25,064 nt of DNA from Candidatus Poribacteria bacterium (GTDB taxonomy: Bacteria; Poribacteria; WGA-4E; GCA-2687025): contig NYZG01000449.1 of the NCBI GenBank assembly GCA_002687025.1, forward strand, positions 1 to 25,064, in the 5' to 3' direction. The notes under the pieces are model-generated. The model saw only the letters and a list, made by a program, of their open reading frames with translations, was not told the origin of the DNA and ran no database searches. Below, piece by piece: positions 1 to 7,421 of the stretch. The position numbers and the translations under genes were made by a program. Position 1 is the stretch's first letter; each line of letters opens with the position of its first letter.

Positions 1-406
1 ACTCCGCCCGCTCCGCGTCCGACAAGCTAACCATGCACATCGCGAGCCCTCCACAGACCCACGATACACAATGCCGCGACTTATGGCCAGCTACTTAGGA
101 GCCGCACGATGCGACGTTCCCCGAGGCGACCTGACTCGGACCCCGTGGGTGGGTGGGCGCCTTGTCCTCCCGCCCGACACATGTGCGGGACCCATTGGCG
201 CTTCCACGGAAGCTGCGGGCGAACCGTTTGGCGGCCGGAGACACTAGATTCGGTGAGGTCCGCCGGCCGACGCCTGCGCGCCTCGGTACCCACGGGCCTG
301 GTCTAGCCCTGACGGCCGCGCAAGCGTGGGGAGATCGCGAGTTCCCACGCGTGTGAAAGGAACGGAAGTCATGCGTAAGTACCGTGCGACGGAGAGAGGA
401 CTGAAG
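1..406. other. Intergenic region without a recognisable gene
   Basis: I see no convincing gene here. The short open frames on both strands resemble no family, have no clear ribosome binding site and overlap each other. The only structure I can point to is an inverted repeat at 324-350, listed separately. The end of an upstream gene is not visible at the window edge. Confidence 0.6.
324..350 (+). promoter_or_regulatory. Inverted repeat upstream of the DUF4097 lipoprotein gene
   Basis: GCGTGGG at 324-330 is perfectly complementary to CCCACGC at 344-350. Two further pairs (one G-T) can extend the stem inward. There is no T-run, so it does not look like an intrinsic terminator. It lies about 57 nt before the chosen start of the next gene and could be a leader hairpin or operator. 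Function is unknown. Confidence 0.3.
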
Positions 407-1414
407 ATGAAACGTGTCGTCGGGAGCTTGGCCGCAGCGTGTCTACTCGCCACGGGCATCGGGTGTGCCGAAGGATTGGGGTTCGCGGACATCGACACAG
501 ATATCGAAGACACGCTGGTGTTCGATGAATCCGCGCGAGGCGTCGAAATCATCGACCTGGAGACGCACAACGGCGCGATCCGACTGACGGGCGGATCATC
601 GCGGGAGGTGGAGATCGTCGCGACGCGCACCGTGCGCGCGACAGACGAGCAGAAGGCCCGCGCATTCGCGGACAGAGTGCGCGTGGAAGTGCGCCGTGAT
701 GGCGCCACGCTCGTCATCCGCACAATCCGCCCGCGCCACACGCCGTCCGATGTGGAGGGCGTCTCCGTTGCGTACGACGTGCAGTTGCCGGCCGACATCG
801 AGTGCCGAGTACAGACCGCCAACGGCGCGGTCGACATCGTGGCGATGCACGCAGACGTGGACGCGGAGACGCACAACGGCGCGGTAACGCTCATCGACAT
901 CGACGGCGCCGCGCGCGCCGCCACGCACAACGGCGGCATATCGCTGGACGATGTGCTCGGAGATGTCACGGTCAGGACGCACAATGGGGCCGTGTCGGCC
1001 CGGTACGGCGCCGTGGCTTCCAGGGCGCGCATCGAGTCGCACAACGGCGCCGTGGACTTTGCCGTCGACGGCGATGTGCGAGGGGCGGTGTCGCTGCACA
1101 CGAACAACGGGCGCATATCGGCCCGAGTGGGCGCCCTGCGCGGTGACCTCAACGTGGATACATCGAATGGGCCTGTCGACCTGAGAGTGGATGATGTCCT
1201 CGCGGGCGACATCGACGCTCGCACATCGCACGGATCGCTCAGACTGCGCGTTCCCCCAGACGCGGGATTCCGCCTGGAGGCGACGAGTCGCAGAGGGTCC
1301 ATCGACACGCCGTGGGGCGCGGGTGACGGCCATCTGGATACGCGCGTCAACGGCGATGGCCGGTCGGTAAAACTGCGCACGTCCTCCGGGTCAGTGCGGG
1401 TCACCGATCGGTAG
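407..1414 (+). CDS. DUF4097-type beta-helix lipoprotein (putative adhesin)
   Basis: This 335-residue protein is probably exported and lipid-anchored. It starts with a basic residue pair, a hydrophobic stretch and a lipobox-like GIGC ending at Cys20; glycine at -3 is not ideal, so plain secretion is possible. From about residue 50 to the end it is built of short beta-strand rungs marked by an (S/T)-x-N-G-(A/G)-(V/I) turn: N55, N139, N157, N175, N193, N213, N234, N254, then H-G, R-G and S-G variants near 275, 296 and 327. The 18-21 residue spacing is typical of the DUF4097 parallel beta-helix fold, whose molecular role is poorly defined and often envelope-stress related. I chose the ATG at 407 because GGAGAGAGGA (391-400) ends 6 nt before it and the signal peptide begins there; an upstream ATG at 371 has no such site. 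A membrane-anchored peptidase gene follows 166 nt downstream. Family assignment is fairly sure, function is not. Confidence 0.85.
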   Translation: MKRVVGSLAAACLLATGIGCAEGLGFADIDTDIEDTLVFDESARGVEIIDLETHNGAIRLTGGSSREVEIVATRTVRATDEQKARAFADRVRVEVRRDGATLVIRTIRPRHTPSDVEGVSVAYDVQLPADIECRVQTANGAVDIVAMHADVDAETHNGAVTLIDIDGAARAATHNGGISLDDVLGDVTVRTHNGAVSARYGAVASRARIESHNGAVDFAVDGDVRGAVSLHTNNGRISARVGALRGDLNVDTSNGPVDLRVDDVLAGDIDARTSHGSLRLRVPPDAGFRLEATSRRGSIDTPWGAGDGHLDTRVNGDGRSVKLRTSSGSVRVTDR

Positions 1415-1580
1415 CCCGGGTTTCGCAACCGGTATGTCCTTGGGGGGCATGTCGCCCGCGCCGACCGCGTGTACCGAGCCACGGTGCCTCTCGCAGTCGG
1501 CACCCCGCAAGGGCGGGCGATCGACCCACTGATGGGCCGGCTACGCGGGGAAACCGGCGCCGACGAATGGACTCCACGCA

Positions 1581-2417
1581 ATGCCGTTCCCAGGGAAGCG
1601 AACTCTGAATATCGCCATCGCCATCGGCGCACTCGTCGTGCCGACGGCGCTGCTTCTTGGGCAGCCGCGGGCGATCACGGCCCTGCGTCTCGCGCGCGGC
1701 TACTCGCCGCTCGACGCCGATGCCCGCGTGTACTACGAGACCGGCGCGGAGTATCTGGCTGAGGCGATCGCGGACGCCCTGCCCGCGGCCGTGACCAGAG
1801 TCGAGAGGCGTCAGCTCGCACCGTTCGAGGTGGCGTTCCGGGGGTACGTATGCGCGTCACACGAGAGCTTCACTCGACGGATCGGCGGCCCCGTGACTTC
1901 TCCCGTGCGGGGCATCGCTTTTCCCCGGGATATATGGGTATCCCCCAGAGCTTTCTCCTTCCACGGCAAAGACACGCACCGAGAGACCGTGGCGCACGAG
2001 CTCTCTCACGTCCATCTGGGACAGAAGATGAGCTGGCTGCGGAGGGTCAGGGGCGTGCCGTCCTGGTTCCAGGAGGGGTTGGCGGATTGGGTCGCGGATA
2101 CCGGCCATGAGCAGGTTTCCAGACACGAGGCCCGAGCGGCCGTGGCTGCGGGGTCATGCATCGTGCCGGAGGGCTCCGGTCGCCTGCGGCTTGCTCCGAA
2201 GCCGCCTCCCTCCGGCTTGCCGTGGCCGATGTTCCACGCGCAGTCCAGAATGTTCGTCGAGTATCTGCGGTCCGGAGGCGCGAATGAGTTCGATGGCTTC
2301 TTGGTGGCCGTGCTGCGAGGCGCGGAATTCGAGGCGGCGTTCGGCGAGAGCTTCCACATCAGCCTGCTCGAGGCGTGGTCGGACTTCCAGGAGTCGATGC
2401 AACCAGTACCACGGTGA
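1581..2417 (+). CDS. Membrane-anchored gluzincin-type metallopeptidase
   Basis: This 278-residue protein has one N-terminal hydrophobic segment (about residues 9-27), which should anchor it in the membrane with the catalytic domain outside the cytoplasm. The zinc site reads H139-E140-L-S-H143, and E165 in WFQEGLADW is the expected third ligand, 22 residues after the second histidine. This spacing is the gluzincin (peptidase MA-like) arrangement: two histidines and a glutamate bind zinc, and E140 is the general base. The sequence after residue 180 has no feature I recognise. No good ribosome binding site precedes the ATG, but the transmembrane segment begins right after it, which supports this start. 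Its substrate is unknown. It lies downstream of the DUF4097 lipoprotein in the same direction, and both could act at the cell envelope. Its stop is 125 nt from the stop of the convergent sigma/ankyrin gene. Confidence 0.85.
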   Translation: MPFPGKRTLNIAIAIGALVVPTALLLGQPRAITALRLARGYSPLDADARVYYETGAEYLAEAIADALPAAVTRVERRQLAPFEVAFRGYVCASHESFTRRIGGPVTSPVRGIAFPRDIWVSPRAFSFHGKDTHRETVAHELSHVHLGQKMSWLRRVRGVPSWFQEGLADWVADTGHEQVSRHEARAAVAAGSCIVPEGSGRLRLAPKPPPSGLPWPMFHAQSRMFVEYLRSGGANEFDGFLVAVLRGAEFEAAFGESFHISLLEAWSDFQESMQPVPR

Positions 2418-2542
2418 GTGCGGAGTTCGTGGCGCACGGCAGCGTAGAGCCGGCCCTGCGCCCGCGGTGAACGAAGCAGTCCCGGTACGACGCATCGTCC
2501 AAGAAACGCCGGCTTGCTATGGGAGCAACGCGCGATGTTCGC

Positions 2543-4786
2543 TCAGCTTGCTGCGCCGTGATGCCGGAGGAGCTCGACCATCTCGTCGTGCGGGACATCG
2601 ACTGCCCATGTGAGCGGGCGCGCCCACAGTTCCCGCGGGATGTTGGGATCGGCGCCACGTTCCAACAGCAGGCGAGCCATATCGAGATGCCCGTTCTTCG
2701 CCGCCTCCGCGAGCGGCGTGCTGCGATATTCCGCCTCGACCGCGTTGATCGCGGCCCCATGGTCAAGCATGATTTCCGCCGCCTCGACATCGTCCTCCGC
2801 CGCGGCGAAGTGAAGCATTGTCTTGCCCAGCCAGTCGCACAGATTCGGGCTGAATCCCCGCGCAAACATCGTCTTCAGGCCCTCGCGTGCTGGGGGGTAT
2901 TTATCTCCCCAGGCCGGGAGGCATCGAACGGTCTCGGGATGCCGGTCGAGCAGCAACTCCAAGACGGCGATATCTCGGCACGCGTAAACCTGCTTCACGA
3001 ACTCCTCGTCGCCGGTGACCGCTGGGTCGTCGTTCTCGAGGGCCGCGCGGAGATCGTCGGCGCCCATCGCGAAGGTTGGGGTCCTGGCTCCGTACTGGCG
3101 TAGGAGGGCCTGTGTTTCGCAGCACTCGGCGGGATGCCCGTATTCGACGATGGTCAAGCATGACCCGGAGGAGTCGACTTGAGCATTGGGGTCGGCGCCG
3201 TGTTCCAGTAACAGCTTCACGATGGCTCGACGGTTCATCGCGCACGCCTCGAAGAGCGCTTTGCCACGGGGCGCGTTCTTCTCCGGCCGATTGGGGTCCG
3301 CGCCGCATTCCAACAGGAGCTTGACGATCTCCTCGTGATCCCACATCGCGGCGTAATGCAGCGGGCTCTGGTTGCACGCGCCCAGGCGGCTCGCCGCGTC
3401 AGGATCGTCGTCCAGGAGAGTCTTGACGCGCCGTATGTCGCCCAGCACGCACGCCGCCGTCAGATCGTAACGCGCCCCGCGTCCGATCAGATAGCCCGCG
3501 ACGGCTGCGTGGCCGCGGTGTTCCGCTCGGGTCATCGCCAGCTTGCGCTGCAGATTGCCCGGGCCCGCAGTCAGAGCGACGAGCAGTGGCGTTTTCCCGT
3601 CCGCCCGCTCCGCGTCGATGTCCGCCTCGCGATCCAGGAGATGACCGACCAGAGAGACGTCGCCGTCTGATGCGGCGAGATGCAGCGCCGTGGCCCCGTA
3701 GATGTCGGCCGCGTGTGTCAGTTGGGGTTTCTCAGCGAGAATCCGTTCGACCTCTTTGAGACCTCCATCTCTGACAGCTCTCCCCAGGTCGGCGAACTCT
3801 GGGTCATAGCCGTACCGTTCCGTCAGCGCCGACTCCAGCGCCTCGCGCACGTCCGAGTACCCACGCCGCCTGGACTCGTCGAGCGCCCACGCCCACGAAT
3901 AGACGCCCGCCCGTGATCTCTCGACCTCGGCGCCTTCACCCAGCAGGTACCTCACCACATCAGCCTGGCCTTCTCGAACGGCGAAATGCAACGGCATCTG
4001 ATACCACCGTTCGGCGTGGATCAGCCGCCTGTCCTTCTCGACCAGTCGCCGGGCCTCGTCGATGTCGCCCGCGGCCGCGGCGCGCATCAAGGCCCAGCCA
4101 TCGTTCCCGTCAATCGGTTCCACGCCGTACACGTAGTGCGTCGACCGCATCGACGTGGGTTGCACAAGCGCGCTGATGCGCTCCTCGAAGGCGTCATCGC
4201 GCGACGGCCGGCGCTGGTGGAGTGTGTCGCGGACCATGGAGATCATCCTTTCGGCGAGACGCCGTCGAGAGCGATGGAGGCGCGCTTTGACCGTGTCGGC
4301 GGAGACGCCGAGGAAATCGCCGACTTCCTGCTGCGAGTACCCACCGATGTAGAACAGCGTCGTGGCCACGCTCTGGGCAGTGGGCAGTCGGTCGATTTCG
4401 GCGAGCACGCGGTCGCGACGCTCCGCGTCGATCAGGGCCCCTTCCGGCGTCGGCGTCGGCGTGGGTATCTCCGCCACGGCCTCGATCGGGGTCGTTTCGC
4501 GCATTCGGCGCCGGATACGGTCGGCGAATTTGTGGACGATGCGACGGAACCAGCCGGGAAACGCCGCGGGATCGTCCAGGCTGCCGATGTCATAGTAGGC
4601 GTGGATGAACGCCTCCTGAGCGGCATCTTCCGCGAGGTGGAAGTCCCCCAGCATCGAGTAGGCGTAGCCGACCGCCATGTCCTGGAAGCGGCGCACGAGC
4701 TCGCCATAGGCGTCGGAGCTGCCCTCCTGCGTTCTCGTTACGTGGTCTGCCAGCGTGTCCATCGCGCGCGTTCTCCCGGTTGACAT
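2543..4786 (-). CDS. ECF sigma-70 factor fused to a long ankyrin-repeat domain
   Basis: The 747-residue product joins two modules. Residues about 12-185 are a sigma-70 ECF factor. Region 2 contains LAEDAAQEAFIHAYY and PGWFRRIVHKFADRIRRR (promoter melting and -10 recognition). Region 4 contains SQQEVGDFLGVSADTVKARLHRSRRRL, a helix-turn-helix for -35 recognition. A TPTPTP linker (about 109-114) joins regions 2 and 4. Residues about 228-747 hold roughly 14-16 ankyrin repeats, best seen in units such as SPLHYAAMWDHEEIVKLLL and the recurrent GADPN turn; ankyrin repeats normally mediate protein contacts. ECF factors usually have about 180-200 residues and a separate anti-sigma factor. No anti-sigma gene is adjacent, so the ankyrin domain may control the sigma module in cis; this is inference. 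Starts at 4786 and 4762 are both possible, the latter preceded by GGGAGA. A further in-frame ATG at 4858 lies too far before the conserved domain. Confidence 0.92.
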   Translation of the reverse strand: MSTGRTRAMDTLADHVTRTQEGSSDAYGELVRRFQDMAVGYAYSMLGDFHLAEDAAQEAFIHAYYDIGSLDDPAAFPGWFRRIVHKFADRIRRRMRETTPIEAVAEIPTPTPTPEGALIDAERRDRVLAEIDRLPTAQSVATTLFYIGGYSQQEVGDFLGVSADTVKARLHRSRRRLAERMISMVRDTLHQRRPSRDDAFEERISALVQPTSMRSTHYVYGVEPIDGNDGWALMRAAAAGDIDEARRLVEKDRRLIHAERWYQMPLHFAVREGQADVVRYLLGEGAEVERSRAGVYSWAWALDESRRRGYSDVREALESALTERYGYDPEFADLGRAVRDGGLKEVERILAEKPQLTHAADIYGATALHLAASDGDVSLVGHLLDREADIDAERADGKTPLLVALTAGPGNLQRKLAMTRAEHRGHAAVAGYLIGRGARYDLTAACVLGDIRRVKTLLDDDPDAASRLGACNQSPLHYAAMWDHEEIVKLLLECGADPNRPEKNAPRGKALFEACAMNRRAIVKLLLEHGADPNAQVDSSGSCLTIVEYGHPAECCETQALLRQYGARTPTFAMGADDLRAALENDDPAVTGDEEFVKQVYACRDIAVLELLLDRHPETVRCLPAWGDKYPPAREGLKTMFARGFSPNLCDWLGKTMLHFAAAEDDVEAAEIMLDHGAAINAVEAEYRSTPLAEAAKNGHLDMARLLLERGADPNIPRELWARPLTWAVDVPHDEMVELLRHHGAAS

Positions 4787-5141
4787 AGAGAAGCCCCATC
4801 TCAAGCGGCGAAGGTTACGGAGAACTGGCGGCGCCGGGATCACGCCGTGTGGCTCCACTCAGATATACGGCCGCCGGGCGTGTCTGGGGACGCAATGGCA
4901 TTCGGGTCGTTCGCGGCGTGGGCGCCGTCGGTATTCCGTGCCGTCGAGTGATGACCCGCCCGCAGGCTACCCAACGCGACATGCACGACAGCCGCGACGG
5001 CCTCGGCAACTCCAATCACCCAGCCCGAGCTGCGGCGCAGAGGCAGCCGATCGCCGATACGACCGGCGACGCGCCATAGCGATGACTCCGATGCGCGAGA
5101 ATGCCATGCCATCCCCTGGTGAGGACGCCTGGCGGAGGCGG

Positions 5142-5170
5142 TTGCGAGCGCGATGCGCCGACCGTAGAAT
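5142..5170 (+). promoter_or_regulatory. Sigma-70-type promoter for the dehydrogenase unit
   Basis: TTGCGA (5142-5147) and TAGAAT (5165-5170) match 4/6 and 5/6 of the -35 and -10 consensus and are separated by exactly 17 bp. Transcription would begin near 5177, giving a leader of about 68 nt before the ATG at 5245. This is the best promoter-like sequence I found by eye in the window. Confidence 0.5.
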
Positions 5171-5182
5171 GGCCCGCCGTCG

Positions 5183-5197
5183 ATGACGAGCGGCTGA
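5183..5197 (+). other. Possible four-codon leader ORF (MTSG)
   Basis: ATG ACG AGC GGC TGA lies just downstream of the predicted transcription start and ends one base before the hairpin stem at 5198-5217. It has no clear ribosome binding site, and an ORF this short arises often by chance. It is listed because of its position between promoter and terminator-like hairpin. Confidence 0.15.
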
Positions 5198-5222
5198 ACC
5201 CACCCTCCATGGTGGGTGTTTT
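5198..5222 (+). terminator. Terminator-like hairpin in the leader of the dehydrogenase gene
   Basis: ACCCACC (5198-5204) pairs perfectly with GGTGGGT (5211-5217) around a 6-nt loop and is followed by GTTTT, the form of an intrinsic terminator. It sits between the predicted promoter and the strong SD AGGAGGAGG (5229-5237). It could therefore be an attenuator rather than the end of an upstream transcript. CCTCC at 5204-5208 is also complementary to GGAGG in the SD, so an alternative fold could cover the ribosome site. Confidence 0.45.
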
Positions 5223-5244
5223 GTCGTTAGGAGGAGGTCCTGGC

Positions 5245-6132
5245 ATGCCGGAGTATCGGGTCGGGTTCGTGGGCGTGGGGCGCATGGGAGCGAACATGGC
5301 CCGACACCTGAACGACGAGGGCTACGCGGTCACAGCCGTGTACGACGTCGATGTGACGCGAAGCTCGGAGCTCGCCGGCGAGTTGGGCTGCGAAGCGGCC
5401 GCGACCCCCGGTCACGTGGCGGCCGTGTCCGACACCGTCATAACCGTCGTTACCGACGATGCCGCGATGCGCGCCGTGTATGCCGAAGGCTCCGACGACG
5501 GCCTGCTGAAGCACGCCGAGGGCGTGACCTTCATCAACTGCGCGACCATCTCTCCCTCGGTGCATGTTGAGGTCGAACGCCTTGTCGAGGCGCACGGCGG
5601 GCACAGCCTCGAAGCGTGCATGGCCAGCAGCATTACCCAGGCGCGCGAGGGCACGCTCTACCTGATGTGCGGCGGCAAACGCGCGGTGTTCGACGCCGTC
5701 GAGCCACTCCTCGACACGCTCAGCGTAAGCCTACGATACGTCGGCGAAGCGGGACGGGCGGCGCAGGTCAAGGCGCTCGTGAACATGGTCATGAACATCA
5801 ACACCGCCGCGCTCGCCGAGGGGCTCGGGCTTGCAGACGCTCTCGGACTCGACCTGACGATGGTGCAGGAAGTGTTCGCTCAGACCGGGGCGAACTCGCG
5901 CGTGCTGGAGACCGACGGCGAGGACATGCAGGCGCGGGACCACGAGTGCTACTTCTCGTCGGCCCACGCGGCGAAGGACTCCGGGATCGCGCTCGCTCTC
6001 GCGGACGAGGAGGGGCTGAATCTGCCGCTCTCGAAGGCGACGTACGAGCAGTATTGCCGCATGATTGAGGTCGGTAAAGGAAACCTCGACAAGTCGGGCG
6101 TCGCCGAACTCACTTTCCGTGGACGGAATTGA
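5245..6132 (+). CDS. 3-hydroxyisobutyrate dehydrogenase family NAD(P)-dependent oxidoreductase
   Basis: This 295-residue protein has the usual length of beta-hydroxyacid dehydrogenases. The N-terminal Rossmann fold carries the dinucleotide motif G10-V-G12-R-M-G15, and Y33-D34 after the second strand is compatible with NAD binding. The second domain holds K176 in QVKALVNMVMN, matching the family's catalytic lysine followed by asparagine. The family oxidises hydroxyacids such as 3-hydroxyisobutyrate, tartronate semialdehyde or succinic semialdehyde derivatives. The usual substrate loop APVSGG is replaced here by EACMASSITQAREG (about 123-136), so the substrate may differ. The ATG at 5245 is chosen because AGGAGGAGG (5229-5237) ends 7 nt before it and the Rossmann strand begins at once. 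The TPR gene follows almost without a gap. Subfamily is uncertain. Confidence 0.9.
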   Translation: MPEYRVGFVGVGRMGANMARHLNDEGYAVTAVYDVDVTRSSELAGELGCEAAATPGHVAAVSDTVITVVTDDAAMRAVYAEGSDDGLLKHAEGVTFINCATISPSVHVEVERLVEAHGGHSLEACMASSITQAREGTLYLMCGGKRAVFDAVEPLLDTLSVSLRYVGEAGRAAQVKALVNMVMNINTAALAEGLGLADALGLDLTMVQEVFAQTGANSRVLETDGEDMQARDHECYFSSAHAAKDSGIALALADEEGLNLPLSKATYEQYCRMIEVGKGNLDKSGVAELTFRGRN

Positions 6133-6155
6133 CCGCGCCCACCGGCACATTGCAC

Positions 6156-7421
6156 ATGTCCGCACACGCCACATCGCGACCGCTCGTCCACCTCGCGCGG
6201 GCGTTGACCGTTGCCTGCGTGTTGCTGTGCCTGGGCGCCGCCGACGCCGGCACTCGTCGCGCCCTCAGCCGGGCCGAGATCGCGTTGCGTCAGAAGGACT
6301 ACGCTGAGGCGCATCGCAGCATCGACGAGGCCATCGCGCGCTCCCCGCTACACACTCCGGCGCACGTGCAGCTTGGTATCCTCTACCTGCGCCAGGGAGA
6401 GCTGCGTGAGGCGGCGGCCTCGCTCACGCGGGCGACCGAGCTCGACCCGGACTCGTTCTCCGCGAGATACCACCTCGGGCTTGCGTTGCTGCGACTCGGC
6501 GATTTGGACGCGGCACATGCCGCGTTCTCGCGCGCCGTTCGACTCGCCGTGCGACAGAAGGCCGAGCACCCACTCGCGTTCTACCACCTGGGCATGACGC
6601 TGTCGCGCCTTGAGCGGTACGACGAGGCGGCGGACGCCTTCCGCTCCGCGGTCGACCTCGACGCGGACATGCCGAGCCCGTACTACCAGTGGGCGAACGT
6701 GGAGTTGAGGCGCGGCAATCGTGAGGACGGCCGCGTGTTGCTCGCGAGATTCCGCAGCGTGAAGGCGCAGAAGCGCATCCGACAGGCGATCTCGAGGGCG
6801 CGGCAGGGGAATTCCGACCGCGCCCTGCAACTGCTGGAGCGCGCGTTGGAGATGGACCGCGAACACCCGTCGGCGTTTCACGTGCTCGCGCTACTCGCGT
6901 TCGCGGAGGGACGCTGGGACGATGCGGCTCGGCACGCGCGCCATTACGTCACCCTCCGACCCGGAGCGGACGACATGCAGGTGATCTTGGGCGCCGCCTT
7001 GCGGCGGGTGGGAGAGGCGGGCGCGGCCATGCGCGCGCTAACCAGCGCCATCCAAGGCGCAGCCGACCATCCCGAAACGCGCTACGAGCTCGGCGAGGCA
7101 TTTCTGCTCGCGGACGACGCTGAGAACGCAGCCCTTTCGCTCAGGCAGGCCGGGGCCAAGGACCCGACTTTCTACCAGGCAGCGTATCGCCTGGGAGCGG
7201 TGCTCCTCGACCTCGACCGGCCGGCGCAAGCGGCTGGCGTGTTGCGCGGGGCCATCGCCCGATACCCGCGGGAACAGGCTCCGTCCGATGACATGCTCTA
7301 CGGTGGGAACGTACCGCGCCTCGTGCGCGCGGCTATGCCGGCCCCGACGCTCGAGGAGTGCCGGTTGGCTCTTTCCGACGCTCTCAAACACGCGGCCATG
7401 CAGGACGAGGCGCGCCCATGA
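6156..7421 (+). CDS. Exported tetratricopeptide (TPR) repeat protein
   Basis: This 421-residue protein begins with an export signal (about residues 8-31: hydrophobic core ALTVACVLLCLGAADA) and is otherwise built of TPR helix pairs. Clear units contain HVQLGILYLRQGELREAAASL, ARYHLGLALLRLGDLDAAHAAF and FYHLGMTLSRLERYDEAADAF, each with the TPR pattern of small and aromatic residues; at least eight units are visible. TPRs act as protein-binding scaffolds. An in-frame TTG at 6129 would overlap the preceding stop codon (TTGA); I prefer the ATG at 6156, which leaves a proper signal peptide, but neither has a strong SD. The stop overlaps the next start in an ATGA arrangement, suggesting translational coupling to the VCBS/UnbV protein. 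TPR and CRTAC1-like domains are often neighbours or fused in such bacteria, so a joint periplasmic or surface role is likely. Confidence 0.88.
   Translation: MSAHATSRPLVHLARALTVACVLLCLGAADAGTRRALSRAEIALRQKDYAEAHRSIDEAIARSPLHTPAHVQLGILYLRQGELREAAASLTRATELDPDSFSARYHLGLALLRLGDLDAAHAAFSRAVRLAVRQKAEHPLAFYHLGMTLSRLERYDEAADAFRSAVDLDADMPSPYYQWANVELRRGNREDGRVLLARFRSVKAQKRIRQAISRARQGNSDRALQLLERALEMDREHPSAFHVLALLAFAEGRWDDAARHARHYVTLRPGADDMQVILGAALRRVGEAGAAMRALTSAIQGAADHPETRYELGEAFLLADDAENAALSLRQAGAKDPTFYQAAYRLGAVLLDLDRPAQAAGVLRGAIARYPREQAPSDDMLYGGNVPRLVRAAMPAPTLEECRLALSDALKHAAMQDEARP

Larger units (their letters stand above)
4787..5244. other. Divergent intergenic region
   Basis: This stretch separates the sigma/ankyrin gene (leftward) from the dehydrogenase gene (rightward), so it should hold promoters for both. 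I recognise a promoter, a mini-ORF and a hairpin for the rightward gene (listed separately). I could not find a convincing promoter for the sigma gene or any further coding sequence. Confidence 0.55.

Noticed and set aside
244..1632. Long minus-strand open frame of 462 codons opposite the DUF4097 gene
   Set aside because: It is rich in Arg, Ser, Thr and Pro with no domain pattern and lies opposite a gene with clear repeats and signal peptide. Long antisense frames are common in GC-rich DNA.
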